From Pumilibacter muris (lineage in GTDB: Bacteria > Bacillota > Clostridia > Christensenellales > Pumilibacteraceae): a DNA stretch of 64,000 nucleotides. Location of the stretch: the NCBI RefSeq assembly GCF_943193045.1, contig NZ_CALPCN010000006.1:62001-126000 (forward strand), in the 5' to 3' direction. Positions 31,619 through 43,100 of the stretch are shown here, one piece after another; positions within the stretch are counted from its first letter, which is position 1, and each line of letters opens with the position of its first letter. The position numbers and the translations under genes were made by a program. The notes beneath the pieces were generated by a model. It saw only the letters and a list, made by a program, of their open reading frames with translations. It did no database searches and was not told where the DNA came from.

Positions 31619-32977
31619 ATGTCAAGTGAAAGCAGAAAAAGAGGAAGAATAGTTCGGGCGGTAATTGCGCTGATTTTGATTGCGGGATTGCTTTTGAGCT
31701 TGATTTGGACTGATAAAATCAATCGCAAGCTCGGGCTTGTGCCCGCAGCCGATTCCGCTCAAAACGAACAACAAACGCCCGACACGGGAACGGTTACCGA
31801 ACTCGGCGACGATTTGAACGTTCATTTTGTGGACGTGCGGCAAGGCGACGCGTGCATTATAGAATTTCCCGACGACAAAAAGATGCTAATCGACGCGGGG
31901 GAAAACAACAAAACCGACAAGACGGCGCTTTTAAACTACATAGAGGAAAACATTAAGGACGCGGAAGGAAACAACATAAAGTATTTCGACTATGTTGTGC
32001 TCACTCATCCCGACAGCGACCATTGCGGCGGAATGTTCGACGTTTTAAAAGAATACCCCGCTAAAACTTTTTACCGCCCCAACGTGTATTATAACGATAT
32101 AGACAAAGACGGCAATTCCAAAATAGGATTTGATGACCCCGAGACTGAAATCAAAGAGCTCGGAAGCAAAAATATTAAAGACACTCAAACCTACGGGCGC
32201 GCATTGCAAGCCGCCTACGAGGGAAATATTGAGGGAACTCCCACCGAAGTAATAGTTACCGATGCGACCGACGAGGAAACGAGCGTAATCGAGCCCGACC
32301 TCGAAAAAGACGCCGCCGAATATTATTCGTTTACTTTCTATGCACCCATTGGCTCGAAGTCATATTCCGATTGGAACGACTATTCGCCCATAATGATTTT
32401 AGAATATCACGAAAAACGGTTTATGCTTTCGGGCGACGCCGAGAAAAACGCGGAAGCGGACTTTGTTGCCGAAGCAATGAAAGGCGATGGCAAATACGCA
32501 ATTTTCGACGACGAATTCTCGGTTGACGTGTTCAAACTCGGGCATCACGGAAGCAGAACTTCTTCGAGCGAGGCTTTTATAAACGTTATGACAACGCCCG
32601 AAAGTTGCGCGAGCGTTCAGGCTATTATATCTTGCGGCGCCGACAACGAATACGGGCACCCGCATGCGGAAGTGCTCGAACGGCTGAAAAAGCTCGGATT
32701 TAAAGACGAAAACATTTTGCGCACCGACACGCTCGAAGAAGGAGTAGGGGCAATAGCCATGTCGGTTCGCGGCACGAAAGCCGACGACGGAAGCGTTTCG
32801 TATTCTCTCTATGTGGGCGAAGAAGCCATTCGCAACCGTCCGAAAGAAAAGGTTACGGTGAACATTTGGCTCACTTGGTTCGAAATAGTTATAATAGGTT
32901 GCGTGGTTGTTATTATCGTGCTTCTTGTTCTGCCCGAAATAAGAGCGTGGTTTAAAAAGCTGCGCGGCAAAAGATGA
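31619..32977 (+). CDS. Membrane-anchored ComEC/Rec2-like metallo-beta-lactamase-fold hydrolase
   Basis: A 452-residue protein with an N-terminal signal anchor (VIALILIAGLLLSLIW, about 12-30), an MBL-fold domain (about 60-405) and a second transmembrane segment near the C-terminus (IVIIGCVVVIIVLLVL, about 420-440). Motifs of the ComEC-Rec2 MBL group are FVDVRQGDACII, LIDAGE, the metal-binding HPDSDHCGG, SGDAEKNAE and LGHHGSRTSSS. The ComEC channel domain is absent, so this is probably an extracellular nuclease or phosphodiesterase-like enzyme, not the full uptake channel. ATG 31619 follows AAGGAGG. It overlaps the CPBP protease gene (ATGA). Confidence 0.88.
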   Translation: MSSESRKRGRIVRAVIALILIAGLLLSLIWTDKINRKLGLVPAADSAQNEQQTPDTGTVTELGDDLNVHFVDVRQGDACIIEFPDDKKMLIDAGENNKTDKTALLNYIEENIKDAEGNNIKYFDYVVLTHPDSDHCGGMFDVLKEYPAKTFYRPNVYYNDIDKDGNSKIGFDDPETEIKELGSKNIKDTQTYGRALQAAYEGNIEGTPTEVIVTDATDEETSVIEPDLEKDAAEYYSFTFYAPIGSKSYSDWNDYSPIMILEYHEKRFMLSGDAEKNAEADFVAEAMKGDGKYAIFDDEFSVDVFKLGHHGSRTSSSEAFINVMTTPESCASVQAIISCGADNEYGHPHAEVLERLKKLGFKDENILRTDTLEEGVGAIAMSVRGTKADDGSVSYSLYVGEEAIRNRPKEKVTVNIWLTWFEIVIIGCVVVIIVLLVLPEIRAWFKKLRGKR

Positions 32978-33840
32978 GCGAGAAAGAGCAAAATGCGGAA
33001 ATAGCGCAAAAGCCGAAAAAAATAGGGCGCGACAGGTTTAATCTGCTTGATTCGCCCGTTTTCGGCGTGGCTGTGGTTATACTGTTCGCTCTCGGCATTG
33101 TGCTTTTGCCGGGAGAAAAACTCGGCGCTCTAATGCTCGGCAAAAAAGGAACGGACGCCGCGAGTTTGGGTAACGCGATTTTTCGCGCGTTGGGATTTGT
33201 TGTTCTCGGGTTGCTCGCGCTCGATTTGGGATTCGGCATTTTCGGTTTTAAGGGAAGAGGAAAAGGTTTTTTGCTCTCGTTGCCGTTCGTTGCGGTTGCG
33301 GTGAACAACGCTCCGCTCGTGGGGCTTGCGAGCGGCGCGGTTAGCGTGAACGCGAGCGCAATAAGTTATTTTCTATTTGCGCTGTACTGCGTTTTTGTTG
33401 GGCTGTTCGAAGAAATCGTTTTTCGCGGGATTGTGTTTCCGCTAATTCTCAGAAAAATGGGAAAAACGCGCAAAGGGATTTTTTGGTCGGTTATAATATC
33501 GTCGGCGCTTTTCGGGGCAATTCATGTTGTGAACTTTTTTTCGTCGTCGCCCGGCGCGGTTGTTCTCCAAATAGGATACAGCTTTTTAATAGGCGCAATG
33601 TGCGCTATGGTTATGCTTCTTTGCCGCAACGTGTTTGCTTGCGCTGCGCTTCACGCGGGGTTCAATTTTGCGGGGCTAATTGCCGACGAACTCGGCACAG
33701 GGCAGGTGTGGAACGCCGTCAACATAACTCTTACTGCGGCGGTGGGAGCGCTCGCCATTCTTTACGGCGTGTTCGTTATGGTTAAAATAGTACGTCCCGA
33801 CGAAAAACTTAAACTGCTTTATAACGCGAAAAAGGATTGA
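32974..33840 (+). CDS. CPBP-family intramembrane metalloprotease (Abi/CAAX type)
   Basis: A 288-residue integral membrane protein with about eight hydrophobic segments. The CPBP motifs are motif 1 FEEIVFRGIVFP (EExxxR, about 146-152), motif 2 FGAIHVVNF (FxxxH, about 182) and motif 3 near LCRNVFACAALHAGFN, which together would bind the catalytic zinc. Its ATG overlaps the stop of the MBL hydrolase gene, so the two are made together. Family roles include prenyl-protein processing, bacteriocin immunity and membrane stress; the substrate here is unknown. Confidence 0.92.
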   Translation: MSEKEQNAEIAQKPKKIGRDRFNLLDSPVFGVAVVILFALGIVLLPGEKLGALMLGKKGTDAASLGNAIFRALGFVVLGLLALDLGFGIFGFKGRGKGFLLSLPFVAVAVNNAPLVGLASGAVSVNASAISYFLFALYCVFVGLFEEIVFRGIVFPLILRKMGKTRKGIFWSVIISSALFGAIHVVNFFSSSPGAVVLQIGYSFLIGAMCAMVMLLCRNVFACAALHAGFNFAGLIADELGTGQVWNAVNITLTAAVGALAILYGVFVMVKIVRPDEKLKLLYNAKKD

Positions 33841-33845
33841 AAAAA

Positions 33846-33871
33846 AACGGAGTTGCTCGACTCCGTTTTTT
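33846..33871. terminator. Terminator between the CPBP gene and the convergent glycosidase gene
   Basis: ACGGAGT and ACTCCGT around a 6-nt loop, flanked by A and T runs, so it can serve both strands. Confidence 0.9.
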
Positions 33872-33895
33872 AGTATTTTTTTGTTTGCGTGTTTG

Positions 33896-36742
33896 TCAGT
33901 TTTTCACGAGGGAATAGGTGGGGCGGAACAGCGGGCTTTCGCCGTTTTTCCAACTGCCCGATAAGTTGAAGAACTCCGGTCCCACTAATTCGGGTTCGTC
34001 TATGGGGGCGAAGTGGTGCGGTCCCATTAGGTTGCGAAGCGAGGTCGAGGCGGTTATGCGCACCGTGTTCTTTCCTTCGTGAATCATGTCGGAAACGTCG
34101 GTTGCGGTGTCGAACAGCAAAGTTTTGGTTTTTCCGTTTATTTCTATTTCGGCGGTTTGCCATCTGCCGCCGAGTTCGAGCACCGCTTCTTTTTCGAATT
34201 CGAGCTCTTTTTCCAAAGTGATTTCTCCCGCGAACGTTGCGTAGCCATCGGAAACAAGCGAAGTTACTTCGGCTTTTGGATTATCGAGCACAAAGCCGTC
34301 GCAAATCAACGTTTTGTCGGTTTGCCCGTTTTGAGGATTTACGGGATACACTCCGAAGCTTCCCGCAAGATAAACGCTTTCGAGCGACGTGTTATAAACC
34401 ATGCAGTTGCGCAAGCTTTCGGTTACTCCCTCGCCGAACAGCGCAAAATATACGTTTTCGTCTTGGAAGTAGTTAAGAGTTATAACGATTTCGTTTTTGC
34501 CCGCCTTAACGGCTTTTGAAACCTCGAATTTTTTAACCATAGGTTCGTGTTTAAGCGCGCCGCACGAGAACACTTCCACGCCGTTGATTTCCACTTTTTC
34601 GGTATTCATATCTTCGGCGTATAGCGTAATGTCTTTGGGCGATATACGGCTTTCGAATTCGTATTTGAGACGCAGTTTGCCTTTATACCGTTTTTCGAGC
34701 AACAGCGCGAATATTTTAATTAAAGACATGTTTTCGCCGAAGTCTTCGCCTTCGAGTGCGTAGCGCGCGCTGTCTATTATCGCGGTGTTGGGACTTGATT
34801 TTATAACTTTGCCGCTTAAAAGAGTTTTAACGAGCGGCTTCGCGTTTTCCGTTTCGGGTTTGTCGGCGCATAAGAAAAGCAAAGCGCTTTGCCCTGCCCG
34901 CAGCGTGCGCGAAAGCGGAAGCGGACGCGAAACTTCGAGGGTTTCGGGATTTAGTATGCGAACGCTTTTCGCGTTTGCGGCGTTTATTGCGAATTTTTGC
35001 TCTTCGTTAGCGGGGTTTACCGCGAAAATAAAGTCGCCTTCTTCGCAGCGGCGCATGCTCGTGCGAATTGCGGCGTTATTCACAGAATAAGGTTGAGCCG
35101 CTTTTATTTGTTCGAGCGTGCAGTTGGATTTTAAATTTACCGAGCTTTTTTTGCCTTCAATCATGCAAGGCGATTTGCCGAGTAGCAAAAGCTTTCCGCC
35201 GTCTTGCACGAATTTTTCCACGAGCGAAAGAGTGGAAGCCGCAATCGAATTCATCGAGGGGATTATAAGATATTCGTAGGCGCATTTTCCGCAAATAAGT
35301 TTGCCGTTTTTCACGCTTCCCATAGAGGCGAGCAGCGTTTCGTCGGCAAAGTGGTGGCAAATATGTTCGCTTGCAAGCTTTTCGGTTTCGTCGAAAAACG
35401 TTTTGTCGAGTTCGGCTATTCCGTAGCCCGCTTCTATATCGCGCCTAAAATAACAGTAGGCGTTCTTTATGGGGTGAAGCACGCATGTGTTCACAACCTC
35501 TTCGCTGTTGCCGATTAGTGCGCCGATACGGGTGTAGCAATCGTTGAATTCGCGGAAATGTTTGTTAATCCATGCGTTGAGCGGGGTGTAGTGCTGAGGA
35601 TAGTCGCGTTTTCTTTGCCCGTATTCGCTCGACGGCAGAAGGTGGTGGCAAACAACGTTCACGCCGCCCAAAAACTGCCAATCGAGTATTCTTTTCAGTT
35701 CGCGCGGCGAAACGTCCCACCCGCAACAACCGAAAGACTCTGTAAGAACGCGGTTTCTTCCCGTTTGCGCAGCCACGCTTCCAACCTGTTTTGCCGAAAG
35801 TTCGCCCACAGTGCTTCTTCCGAGCCAGTCTATTCCGGGAATATGCTCGTAGGCATAAAAAGGCATTGTGCCGCCGCAAGCCATCATTTGGTTGCCGAGC
35901 GAGGTTTCCTCAACGTAGTGCCCCGTGAGAATCATATTGTTTTCTTCGCAGAAGTCGTAAATCTTTTTGGCGAAGTTTTTGAGCATGAGCGCTTGCATGC
36001 CGTTCCAATATTTATACCGAAATTCTTCGTAGCCGTCTTTTTCGGCGAACAAAAGCCCGAGCCCGTCCAAAACGTCCTCGCCGTATTCCTTTTTAAAATA
36101 GTCGGCAATCATAGGAGTGTAGGCGGTTGCCCAACGGAAATATTGAGGCTCGTCGGTGAAAAAGCCTTTGAGTTTTTTAGAGAAGTCGGCTCCGTAGCGC
36201 GCCTTATATTTCCTGTGCGTTAAATCGAGAAATTTTTCAACCACTTCGGGATTGAGAATGTCGGCTGTGGAAACCGAAATCTTACGGTAAACGTTTAAAT
36301 ATCTTGCGCCTTTTTCGGGCTTATGCGCCCGTTCGAGTTTGGCGCCGTCTATTTTGTAGCTCGCAAACGCGTCGGGGTTAAAGTCGCCCGTGTCGCAGTA
36401 AAGCGACTGGTCGCGGTTGTTTTCGTCGTCGAGAAGTTTTCCGCCCGCAAATCCGCTCGGCCAACCGTTTTCGTCGTACATATACGCGTCCATGCCGAGC
36501 CGAGCCGCTTTATCGCAACAGGCGTCGCAACACTTCATCCATTCTTCGCCGAGATATTCGGTTATAAGTCCGCCTCGCGCGTGCATAAAAAATCCGCCTA
36601 TTCCGCAAGAGTGCATCCACTCTATTTGTTCGAGGAGTCGTTTTTCGTCGAGACGGTCGTTCCAACTCCAAAACGGCAGGGGGCGGAAGGGACGCAACGT
36701 TTCGGGCGAAGAAAGTTTGTTTATAAGCTTTTCAATATTCAT
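33896..36742 (-). CDS. GH106-like glycoside hydrolase (putative alpha-L-rhamnosidase)
   Basis: A 948-residue cytosolic protein (no signal peptide). The N-terminus FRPLPFWSWNDRLDEKRLLEQI, GIGGFFMHARGGL and MYDENGWPSGFAGGKL are landmarks of the Glyco_hydro_106 group. A TIM-barrel-like catalytic region covers about 1-480 (with LTGHYVEE and RVLTESFGCCGWDVSPRELKRI), followed by a flavodoxin-like/GATase-like part and C-terminal beta-sandwich modules (ELGGRWQTAEIEING, NTVRITASTSLRNL). GH106 enzymes release L-rhamnose from plant pectin, but this broad family also has other specificities. The intracellular location implies action on imported oligosaccharides. It is divergent from the giant subtilase gene. 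Confidence 0.85.
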   Translation of the reverse strand: MNIEKLINKLSSPETLRPFRPLPFWSWNDRLDEKRLLEQIEWMHSCGIGGFFMHARGGLITEYLGEEWMKCCDACCDKAARLGMDAYMYDENGWPSGFAGGKLLDDENNRDQSLYCDTGDFNPDAFASYKIDGAKLERAHKPEKGARYLNVYRKISVSTADILNPEVVEKFLDLTHRKYKARYGADFSKKLKGFFTDEPQYFRWATAYTPMIADYFKKEYGEDVLDGLGLLFAEKDGYEEFRYKYWNGMQALMLKNFAKKIYDFCEENNMILTGHYVEETSLGNQMMACGGTMPFYAYEHIPGIDWLGRSTVGELSAKQVGSVAAQTGRNRVLTESFGCCGWDVSPRELKRILDWQFLGGVNVVCHHLLPSSEYGQRKRDYPQHYTPLNAWINKHFREFNDCYTRIGALIGNSEEVVNTCVLHPIKNAYCYFRRDIEAGYGIAELDKTFFDETEKLASEHICHHFADETLLASMGSVKNGKLICGKCAYEYLIIPSMNSIAASTLSLVEKFVQDGGKLLLLGKSPCMIEGKKSSVNLKSNCTLEQIKAAQPYSVNNAAIRTSMRRCEEGDFIFAVNPANEEQKFAINAANAKSVRILNPETLEVSRPLPLSRTLRAGQSALLFLCADKPETENAKPLVKTLLSGKVIKSSPNTAIIDSARYALEGEDFGENMSLIKIFALLLEKRYKGKLRLKYEFESRISPKDITLYAEDMNTEKVEINGVEVFSCGALKHEPMVKKFEVSKAVKAGKNEIVITLNYFQDENVYFALFGEGVTESLRNCMVYNTSLESVYLAGSFGVYPVNPQNGQTDKTLICDGFVLDNPKAEVTSLVSDGYATFAGEITLEKELEFEKEAVLELGGRWQTAEIEINGKTKTLLFDTATDVSDMIHEGKNTVRITASTSLRNLMGPHHFAPIDEPELVGPEFFNLSGSWKNGESPLFRPTYSLVKN

Positions 36743-36778
36743 ACGGTTTTCAAGTTCCTTTTAATGTGCGTTAAAACA

Positions 36779-36807
36779 ATTTTAACATGCGCGGCGCTTT
36801 TTCGCAA
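36779..36807 (-). promoter_or_regulatory. Promoter of the GH106-like gene
   Basis: Minus strand: TTGCGA (36807-36802), 17-bp spacer, extended -10 TGTTAAAAT (TAAAAT 36784-36779), 37 nt before the ATG. Confidence 0.75.
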
Positions 36808-36951
36808 GCGCGCGAAGCATTTTTCTTAAAAATGTTCAACTATTTCCCGAAAAAAGGAAAAAGTGTAAAACTAATTTTCCCGTTATTGTAAAATATCGTT
36901 TAACGCACACAAAACGATAATAAAATCCTAACTATTTGCAGAGGCAAACGG

Positions 36952-36980
36952 TTGACTTTTAGCTAAATTCGGAGTATACT
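36952..36980 (+). promoter_or_regulatory. Promoter of the giant subtilase gene
   Basis: TTGACT (36952-36957), 17-bp spacer, TATACT (36975-36980). A leader of about 170 nt follows. Confidence 0.85.
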
Positions 36981-36988
36981 AATTAAAA

Positions 36989-37087
36989 CGCTACACTCTA
37001 ATGGTGGCGCTTGTTTGCAACCGCGAAAGGTATCAGAACCGACAAGGGCGTCGCTTATACCGTATGGTATAGTAATGCCCTTTTTTT
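36989..37087 (+). ncRNA. Structured leader with intrinsic terminator upstream of the subtilase gene
   Basis: CGCTAC/GTGGCG (36989-36994/37004-37009) and CTTGT/ACAAG (37010-37014/37042-37046, enclosing a GGT/ACC hairpin) precede a strong terminator. That terminator pairs GGGCGTCGCTTATACC with GGTATAGTAATGCCC (37046-37080) and ends in seven T. It lies about 70 nt before the start codon, so the gene needs readthrough or antitermination. The class is not recognised. Confidence 0.6.
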
Positions 37088-37158
37088 GTTACCTTCGCAC
37101 AGAGTTGCGGTTTTTGCACGGAATTTTTACCAAAGTTATACCGTTACGGAGAATTAAA

Positions 37159-40100
37159 ATGACTAAGAAGAAAAGACTTTGCGCATCGCTCGTTATGGTG
37201 GTTGTGTTTGCCGCAACCGCGTTTTCGACCGCGTTCATATCGCCGCGTGCCAACGCGTCGCCGTCGGATTCCGCAGTGGGTAGCTTTACCGACGTTACCG
37301 ACAAATACGGTTCGCTTGCTCTCGAAACCGAGCAATTTGCCGAAAGCGTAAAGCGTTTGTCCGATATTGCGAGCAAAGAAAAATACGTCACTTTAATAGC
37401 GTCGCTCGACGAACCCACCGTGCTCGATGCGGCAGACGGCGAAAAAGTTGCCGATATTGTGGGCACAGCCAAATATAACGACACCGTAAAGAACATAAAG
37501 GCGGCGCGTAAGAATTTGTTGCGCTCGCTCAAAAAAGCTAAAATAAGCTATACTATCGAAAGCGAATACGACACCGTTTTGGCGGGCGTCGCGGTGAATA
37601 TCGCCACCGAAGATTTCGAGCGTTGCGAAGAAATTATAAACGGTATGGGCGGCAAAGCCATTGTGTCCGAAACTTATTACGCGCCCAAAGCGATAGAATC
37701 TTCTGTGCCTAACGCCGCGCCCGCGTCGTCGGGCGTAACCGAAAACAACGTTAAAGTGTATGACACAGGCATATTCGATTCGAGCGACGTGGAATATAAG
37801 GGCGACGGCGTTGTTGTTGCCGTGCTCGATTCGGGCTTTGACTACACGCACCCCGTGTTTACCGAGTCGGTGCCTCCCAAAGGTTCCATTTCTATGGATT
37901 ACAACGCGGTTGCAAGTAGCTTGGGCAGCACAAACGCCGCCAAACTCAGTTCGGGGCTTACGGCGTCGGACGTTTATGTGTCGGATAAAATTCCGTTCGC
38001 ATACGATTACGCCGATAAAGATTCTGACGTGTATCCGCTTGAAAGCAATCACGGAACGCACGTTGCGAGCATAATCGCGGGCAAAAGCACAACTCCGAGC
38101 GCCGACGGTATTACCATTACGGGTGTTGCGCCCAACGCTCAACTCGTTTTGATGAAAGTGTTCTCCGATACCGACACCGGCGCCAAAGCAAGTTGGCTTC
38201 TAAACGCGCTCGACGACAGCGTTAAACTCGGAGTAGACGTTATTAACATGAGTCTCGGTTCTTCGGCGGGTTTTGCGAGCGAAGACGACGAAAAGGGGAC
38301 CGACGAAATTTACGACAGCGTGCGCGAGGCGGGAATAAGTCTTATTACTGCGGCGAGTAATTCGTATAACTCCACGTTCGGTAGCGAGGCGAACGGCAAT
38401 TTGCCGCTTACTTCGAATCCCGATTCGGGAACTGTCGGCTCTCCGTCTACCTACGAATCGGCTCTCAGCGTTGCGAGCATAAGCGGCGTTAAAACTCCTT
38501 ATCTTATGTTCGGAAGCCAACCTATATATTATTACGAAGCAAACAATACGGCGGGCGAAGCTTATAACTTTATGGATATGATGCTCAAAGGAAGCCAAAG
38601 CGGCACTTTCGAGTATGTGACCGTGCCCGGCATAGGCGACAGCCCCTCGTATATAGGTATGGACGTTAAGGGCAAAATCGCTCTTGTTCGCAGAGGTAAA
38701 AACACTTTCGAAGAAAAGGTGCAAGCGGCTTACAGCGCGGGCGCGTCGGGCGTTATTATTTACAATAACATTTCGGGCGATATTCGCATGAGCGTGGGCA
38801 ATTATCTTTACGACTGGGGAATAGGCTGTATTTCCATGTCGCAAGACGACGGCGAAAAACTTGCCGCCACATCCGCCGGCAAAATCACTTTATCCAAAGA
38901 AAATCTTGCGGGACCGTTTATGTCCGACTTCTCGTCGTGGGGACCTACCGCGAGTTTGGGCATAAAACCCGAAATCACCGCTCACGGCGGTGACATTTTG
39001 GCTGCCGTTCCGGGCGGATATTACGACAGACTTTCGGGCACGAGCATGGCTTCGCCCAACCAAGCGGGCGTGCATGCGCTCGTTAGACAGTATGCCAAAG
39101 AAAAGCTCGGGTTCGACGGAAAACCTAACAATGCTCAGAGAAGAGAAATTGCTAAACTCAGTAATCAGCTTTTAATGTCTACAACCGATATTGCTTACAA
39201 CGAATTCGGCAATCCGTATTCCGTTCGTAAGCAAGGCGCCGGACTTGCGAATCTTTACAACGCAGTAAACACGGGCAGCTATTTATACGTTAAAGACGGC
39301 GACGAAGAACTTGACCGCACAAAACTCGAACTCGGCGACGACCCCGAAAAGAGCGGCGTTTATACTCTTAAATTTACGGTTAAGAATATTTCGAACTCGG
39401 CGACTTCGTTCGACGTAGAGGCTCTTGTGTATACCGAAAGCGTTTCGTCCACTCTTACCGATAAAGACGAAACGGTGAGCAGCGAGCGCGCGTATATGCT
39501 TTCCGACACTTCGGTTTCCGTGAGCGGCAACGGCGTTTCGGGCAAGCGCGTAACCGTTGCGGCGGGCGGTGAGGTTGAACTTACCGTTGTTCTCACGCTT
39601 TCGAAAGCCGCGAAAGATTATCTTGACGCAAGCTTTGAAAACGGCATGTATGTGGAAGGTTTCGTTCGCCTATTATCGACTGACGGCGGCGTTAATCTGT
39701 CGGCTCCGTTCCTTGCGTTTTACGGCGACTGGACGCAAGCGCCCATTTTCGACTTGACTTATTTCGAAACAAACCCCGACGAAATCAACGACGCAATAGA
39801 CGACGAAGACAAAATAAAGCCCGACGCATGGGCTACCCGACCCATTGCGGGACTGAGCAAAGACTATATAGGTTACATGGGCGGCTATTACTGGGTGCAA
39901 AATCCCGAAGACGTGCAAATTCCCGCGCAAGAGGAGCACATAGCGCTTACTAACCACGAAAACGGCTTAAATTCGATTTACGCGGTTTGGGCGGGGCTTT
40001 TGCGCAACGCCAAAGAAATGGACGTTACCATAACCGACACCGTTACGGGCAGACAGATTTACAAAAAGACCGAAACGAACCAACGCAAGTCTTACAACTA

Positions 40101-43100
40101 CGGTTCTATGATAGGCTACAGCTCGGTAGACGTGAAATTCGACGTTGCCGACTATAATCTTAAAAACAATACGCAATACACTGTGCGTTTAGACGCGCGT
40201 CTTGAATACGAACGCGACGGCGCCGACACCAACCTTAAAAACAGTTACGAATTTACTTTTACGACCGACTTCGAAGCGCCCAAAATTACCGACGTGCGCT
40301 ATTATTCGGAATACGACGACAACACCAAAGAGACGACGTATTACGCGGACATTGACGTGTACGACAACCATTACGCGCAAGCCGTGCGCCCCATATTGTT
40401 CAACAGCGTAACGGGGCTTATGCAAAAAGAATATTTCGAGCCTGTGTACGGCAGCAGAAATTCGACAAGCACCGTAACGCTTGAACTTAACGACTATATT
40501 GCCAACATGAGAGCGGGCAACAGAGAATTTATTGTGTTCGTATACGACTACGCAATGAACTCCACCGCGTATAGCCTCACGTTGCCGCAAAACATAGAAG
40601 CTATCGCGGTAGAAGAGGAAAACGTTACGCTCAGCGTGAACGAAACCAAACGGTTGCAACCGCTTTTGTATCCCGAAGATTCGTTCGACGTTCTGTTGGA
40701 TTACCGTTCGAGCAACGAAAACGTGGCGCGGGTTGTGAACGGCACCGTTTTGGGCGTGAGCAAAGGCACCGCCACAATCACCGTTTCGAGCAAGGCGTAT
40801 GCCGACGTTAAGAAAACTGTTAACGTTACCGTGCTCGGCGAGGGCGACGACGGTTACAGATGGTTCGACCGTCCTGCGGTGAACTCGTTCAGTTTGCTCG
40901 GGTTTAACATTGATTTCGCGTATTATACCCGCTATTCCGACGAAATTTCGGTAGGCAAGAAAGGCACTACCACGCTGTTCGACACAAGAAGCCGCAAACT
41001 CGATTTGTATCCCGGCGAAATTGTGAGCCTGTTCTACGATTTACAGGCGTATTATCCTAACGTTACCGACGTTGTGTTCACTTCGGGCAACACGTCGGTT
41101 GCGTCGGTTGACGCGAAAGGCAAAATTAGGGCGCTCAGAAAGGGAAGAGCCACAATTACCGCTTCTGTTTGGATAGACGGAGAGGACACCCGCTCGGTGA
41201 GCGCGTCGGTGGATATAGAGGTTCAAGACCCTTACGTTACGAGCGGAGCTTATCTTACCGCTTATAAGGGAATAGGCGAAAATCTTGACGGCAGAGTGGA
41301 AATTCCCGCGAAGCTAAACCTTACCACAATATCGCAGTTCGCTTTCTCTCTTTCGCAAACTGTGGATAAGGCGCCCGAAGACATTACCGAAGAGGACCCT
41401 TATTACACCACGAGCGGACCTGTGGGCGAGCAGCGCATTGAAAAACAGATTACTGAGGTTGTAATTCCCGAAGGCGTGGAACTTATAGACCAATATGCGT
41501 TTGCCAACATGACGGCGCTTAAAAAAGTGTATTTGCCCAAATCGTTGCGGCAAATTAACGCTTACGCTTTTCAGGGGTGTAAAAATCTTACGCACGTTGT
41601 CGGGCTCGAAAACGTTAAAATTATAAGCCATAACGCGTTTAACGGTTGCTCGAGTTTAACGAGCACAAGCGCTTTCGACACAAGCACTTCTATAAGCGAA
41701 TTTAAGCTTACCGACGCAATCGCAATAGGTACGGGAGCGTTTCGCGGCACCGCTATAAAAGAAGTGTTGCTTCCCAAAGTGGAATCGGCGGGCGCGAGCG
41801 CGTTCGAAAACTGCAAAAACTTAACGAAAGTTACTTTCGGTTCCAAAATAAAAATAGACGCGTCTATTTTTGCGGGTTGCAATAAACTTACAAAAATAGA
41901 AATCAATTCGCCCGTTATATCGGAGGGCGCGTTCGACGGATGCTCTAACTTAACGGAAATAACGCTCGGAAAAGACGTTGCCGAAGTGGGCGCTTACGCG
42001 TTTGCGGGAACAAAAATATCGTCGTTTAAAGTTGCCGACGGGAACGCGGTGTTCACCACCTCCAACGGAGGCAGAGAACTTTTGCGCGACGGCGGAAAAA
42101 CGTTGGTTGCGGTTGCTCCCATAGATTCTGCGGGCGTCACCGTTAAAACTTACGCCGTGCAAAGCGGAGTTGAAAAAATAGGACTCGGCGCTTTCAGTTC
42201 GGTGCAAAGCCTCCAATCGGTAACTTTGCCCGAAAACGTAATAATAGACGGTTATGCGTTCTACGGTTGCGAAAAGCTCGACACTGTAAAGGTTGAAAAC
42301 GGCGGAAGTTTGGGCGACATAGGCGACTTTGCGTTCGCGGGCACCGCCATAAAGGTTATGCCGTCGTTGGGCGGAAGCGTTATAGGCGCTTATGCGTTTG
42401 CCGAATTGAATATTGCGAGCGCGGTAATACCCGCAAAAACGGTTATAAAAGAGGGTGCGTTCTTCAATTCGCCTCTTCTTGCGTCGGTTGAATTCGGGCA
42501 AGGAGTGGAAATCGGTTCGGGCGCGTTCCAACGTTGCGCCTCGCTTACGAACATAAAATTTGCGGGAAGCGAAGGCGGCGACAAAACTACGGTAGGCAAT
42601 ATGGCTTTTTACGGGTGCGGCAACAAGGGCACTCAGTCGAGCCCTGTTTACAGTCCCGTTACGGTAGAGGGCGCACAATATGTGTCGGAATTCGGAGAAG
42701 GGGCGTTCGCTTACGTTCAAATAGAAGAACTTAACCTTTCGGGAGCCGCTAAGCTCGGCGCTTTGGCTTTTGCGGGCAACAAAGCTCTTGTTTCGCTCGA
42801 ATTGTCGGCTTTGATTAAAACTATCGGCGACGAAGCTTTTTACGGCGCGAGCGCTTTGAACGAAGTTATAGTTTCGGACGGCGTTATAAACGGTGTGAAC
42901 GTGGGCTCGGGAGCTTTCTGCGGCACCGGTTTAACGGATTTTGCACCGTTTGCGAAAGCCGAAAAAATCGGCGATTATGCGTTCGCGTTCTCTAAGCTTT
43001 CGGGCAACGTAAACCTTACGGAAGTCGGCGAAGCGGGAATAGGCGCGTTCGCGGGTTCCGCCGTGCAATCGGCTACTTTAAAACAAGGCAAAATCGCGGC

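Noticed and set aside
36985-37087. Naming the subtilase leader as a known riboswitch (for example c-di-GMP or SAM)
   Set aside because: Conserved sequence motifs of those classes are not present; only generic helices and a terminator are supported.
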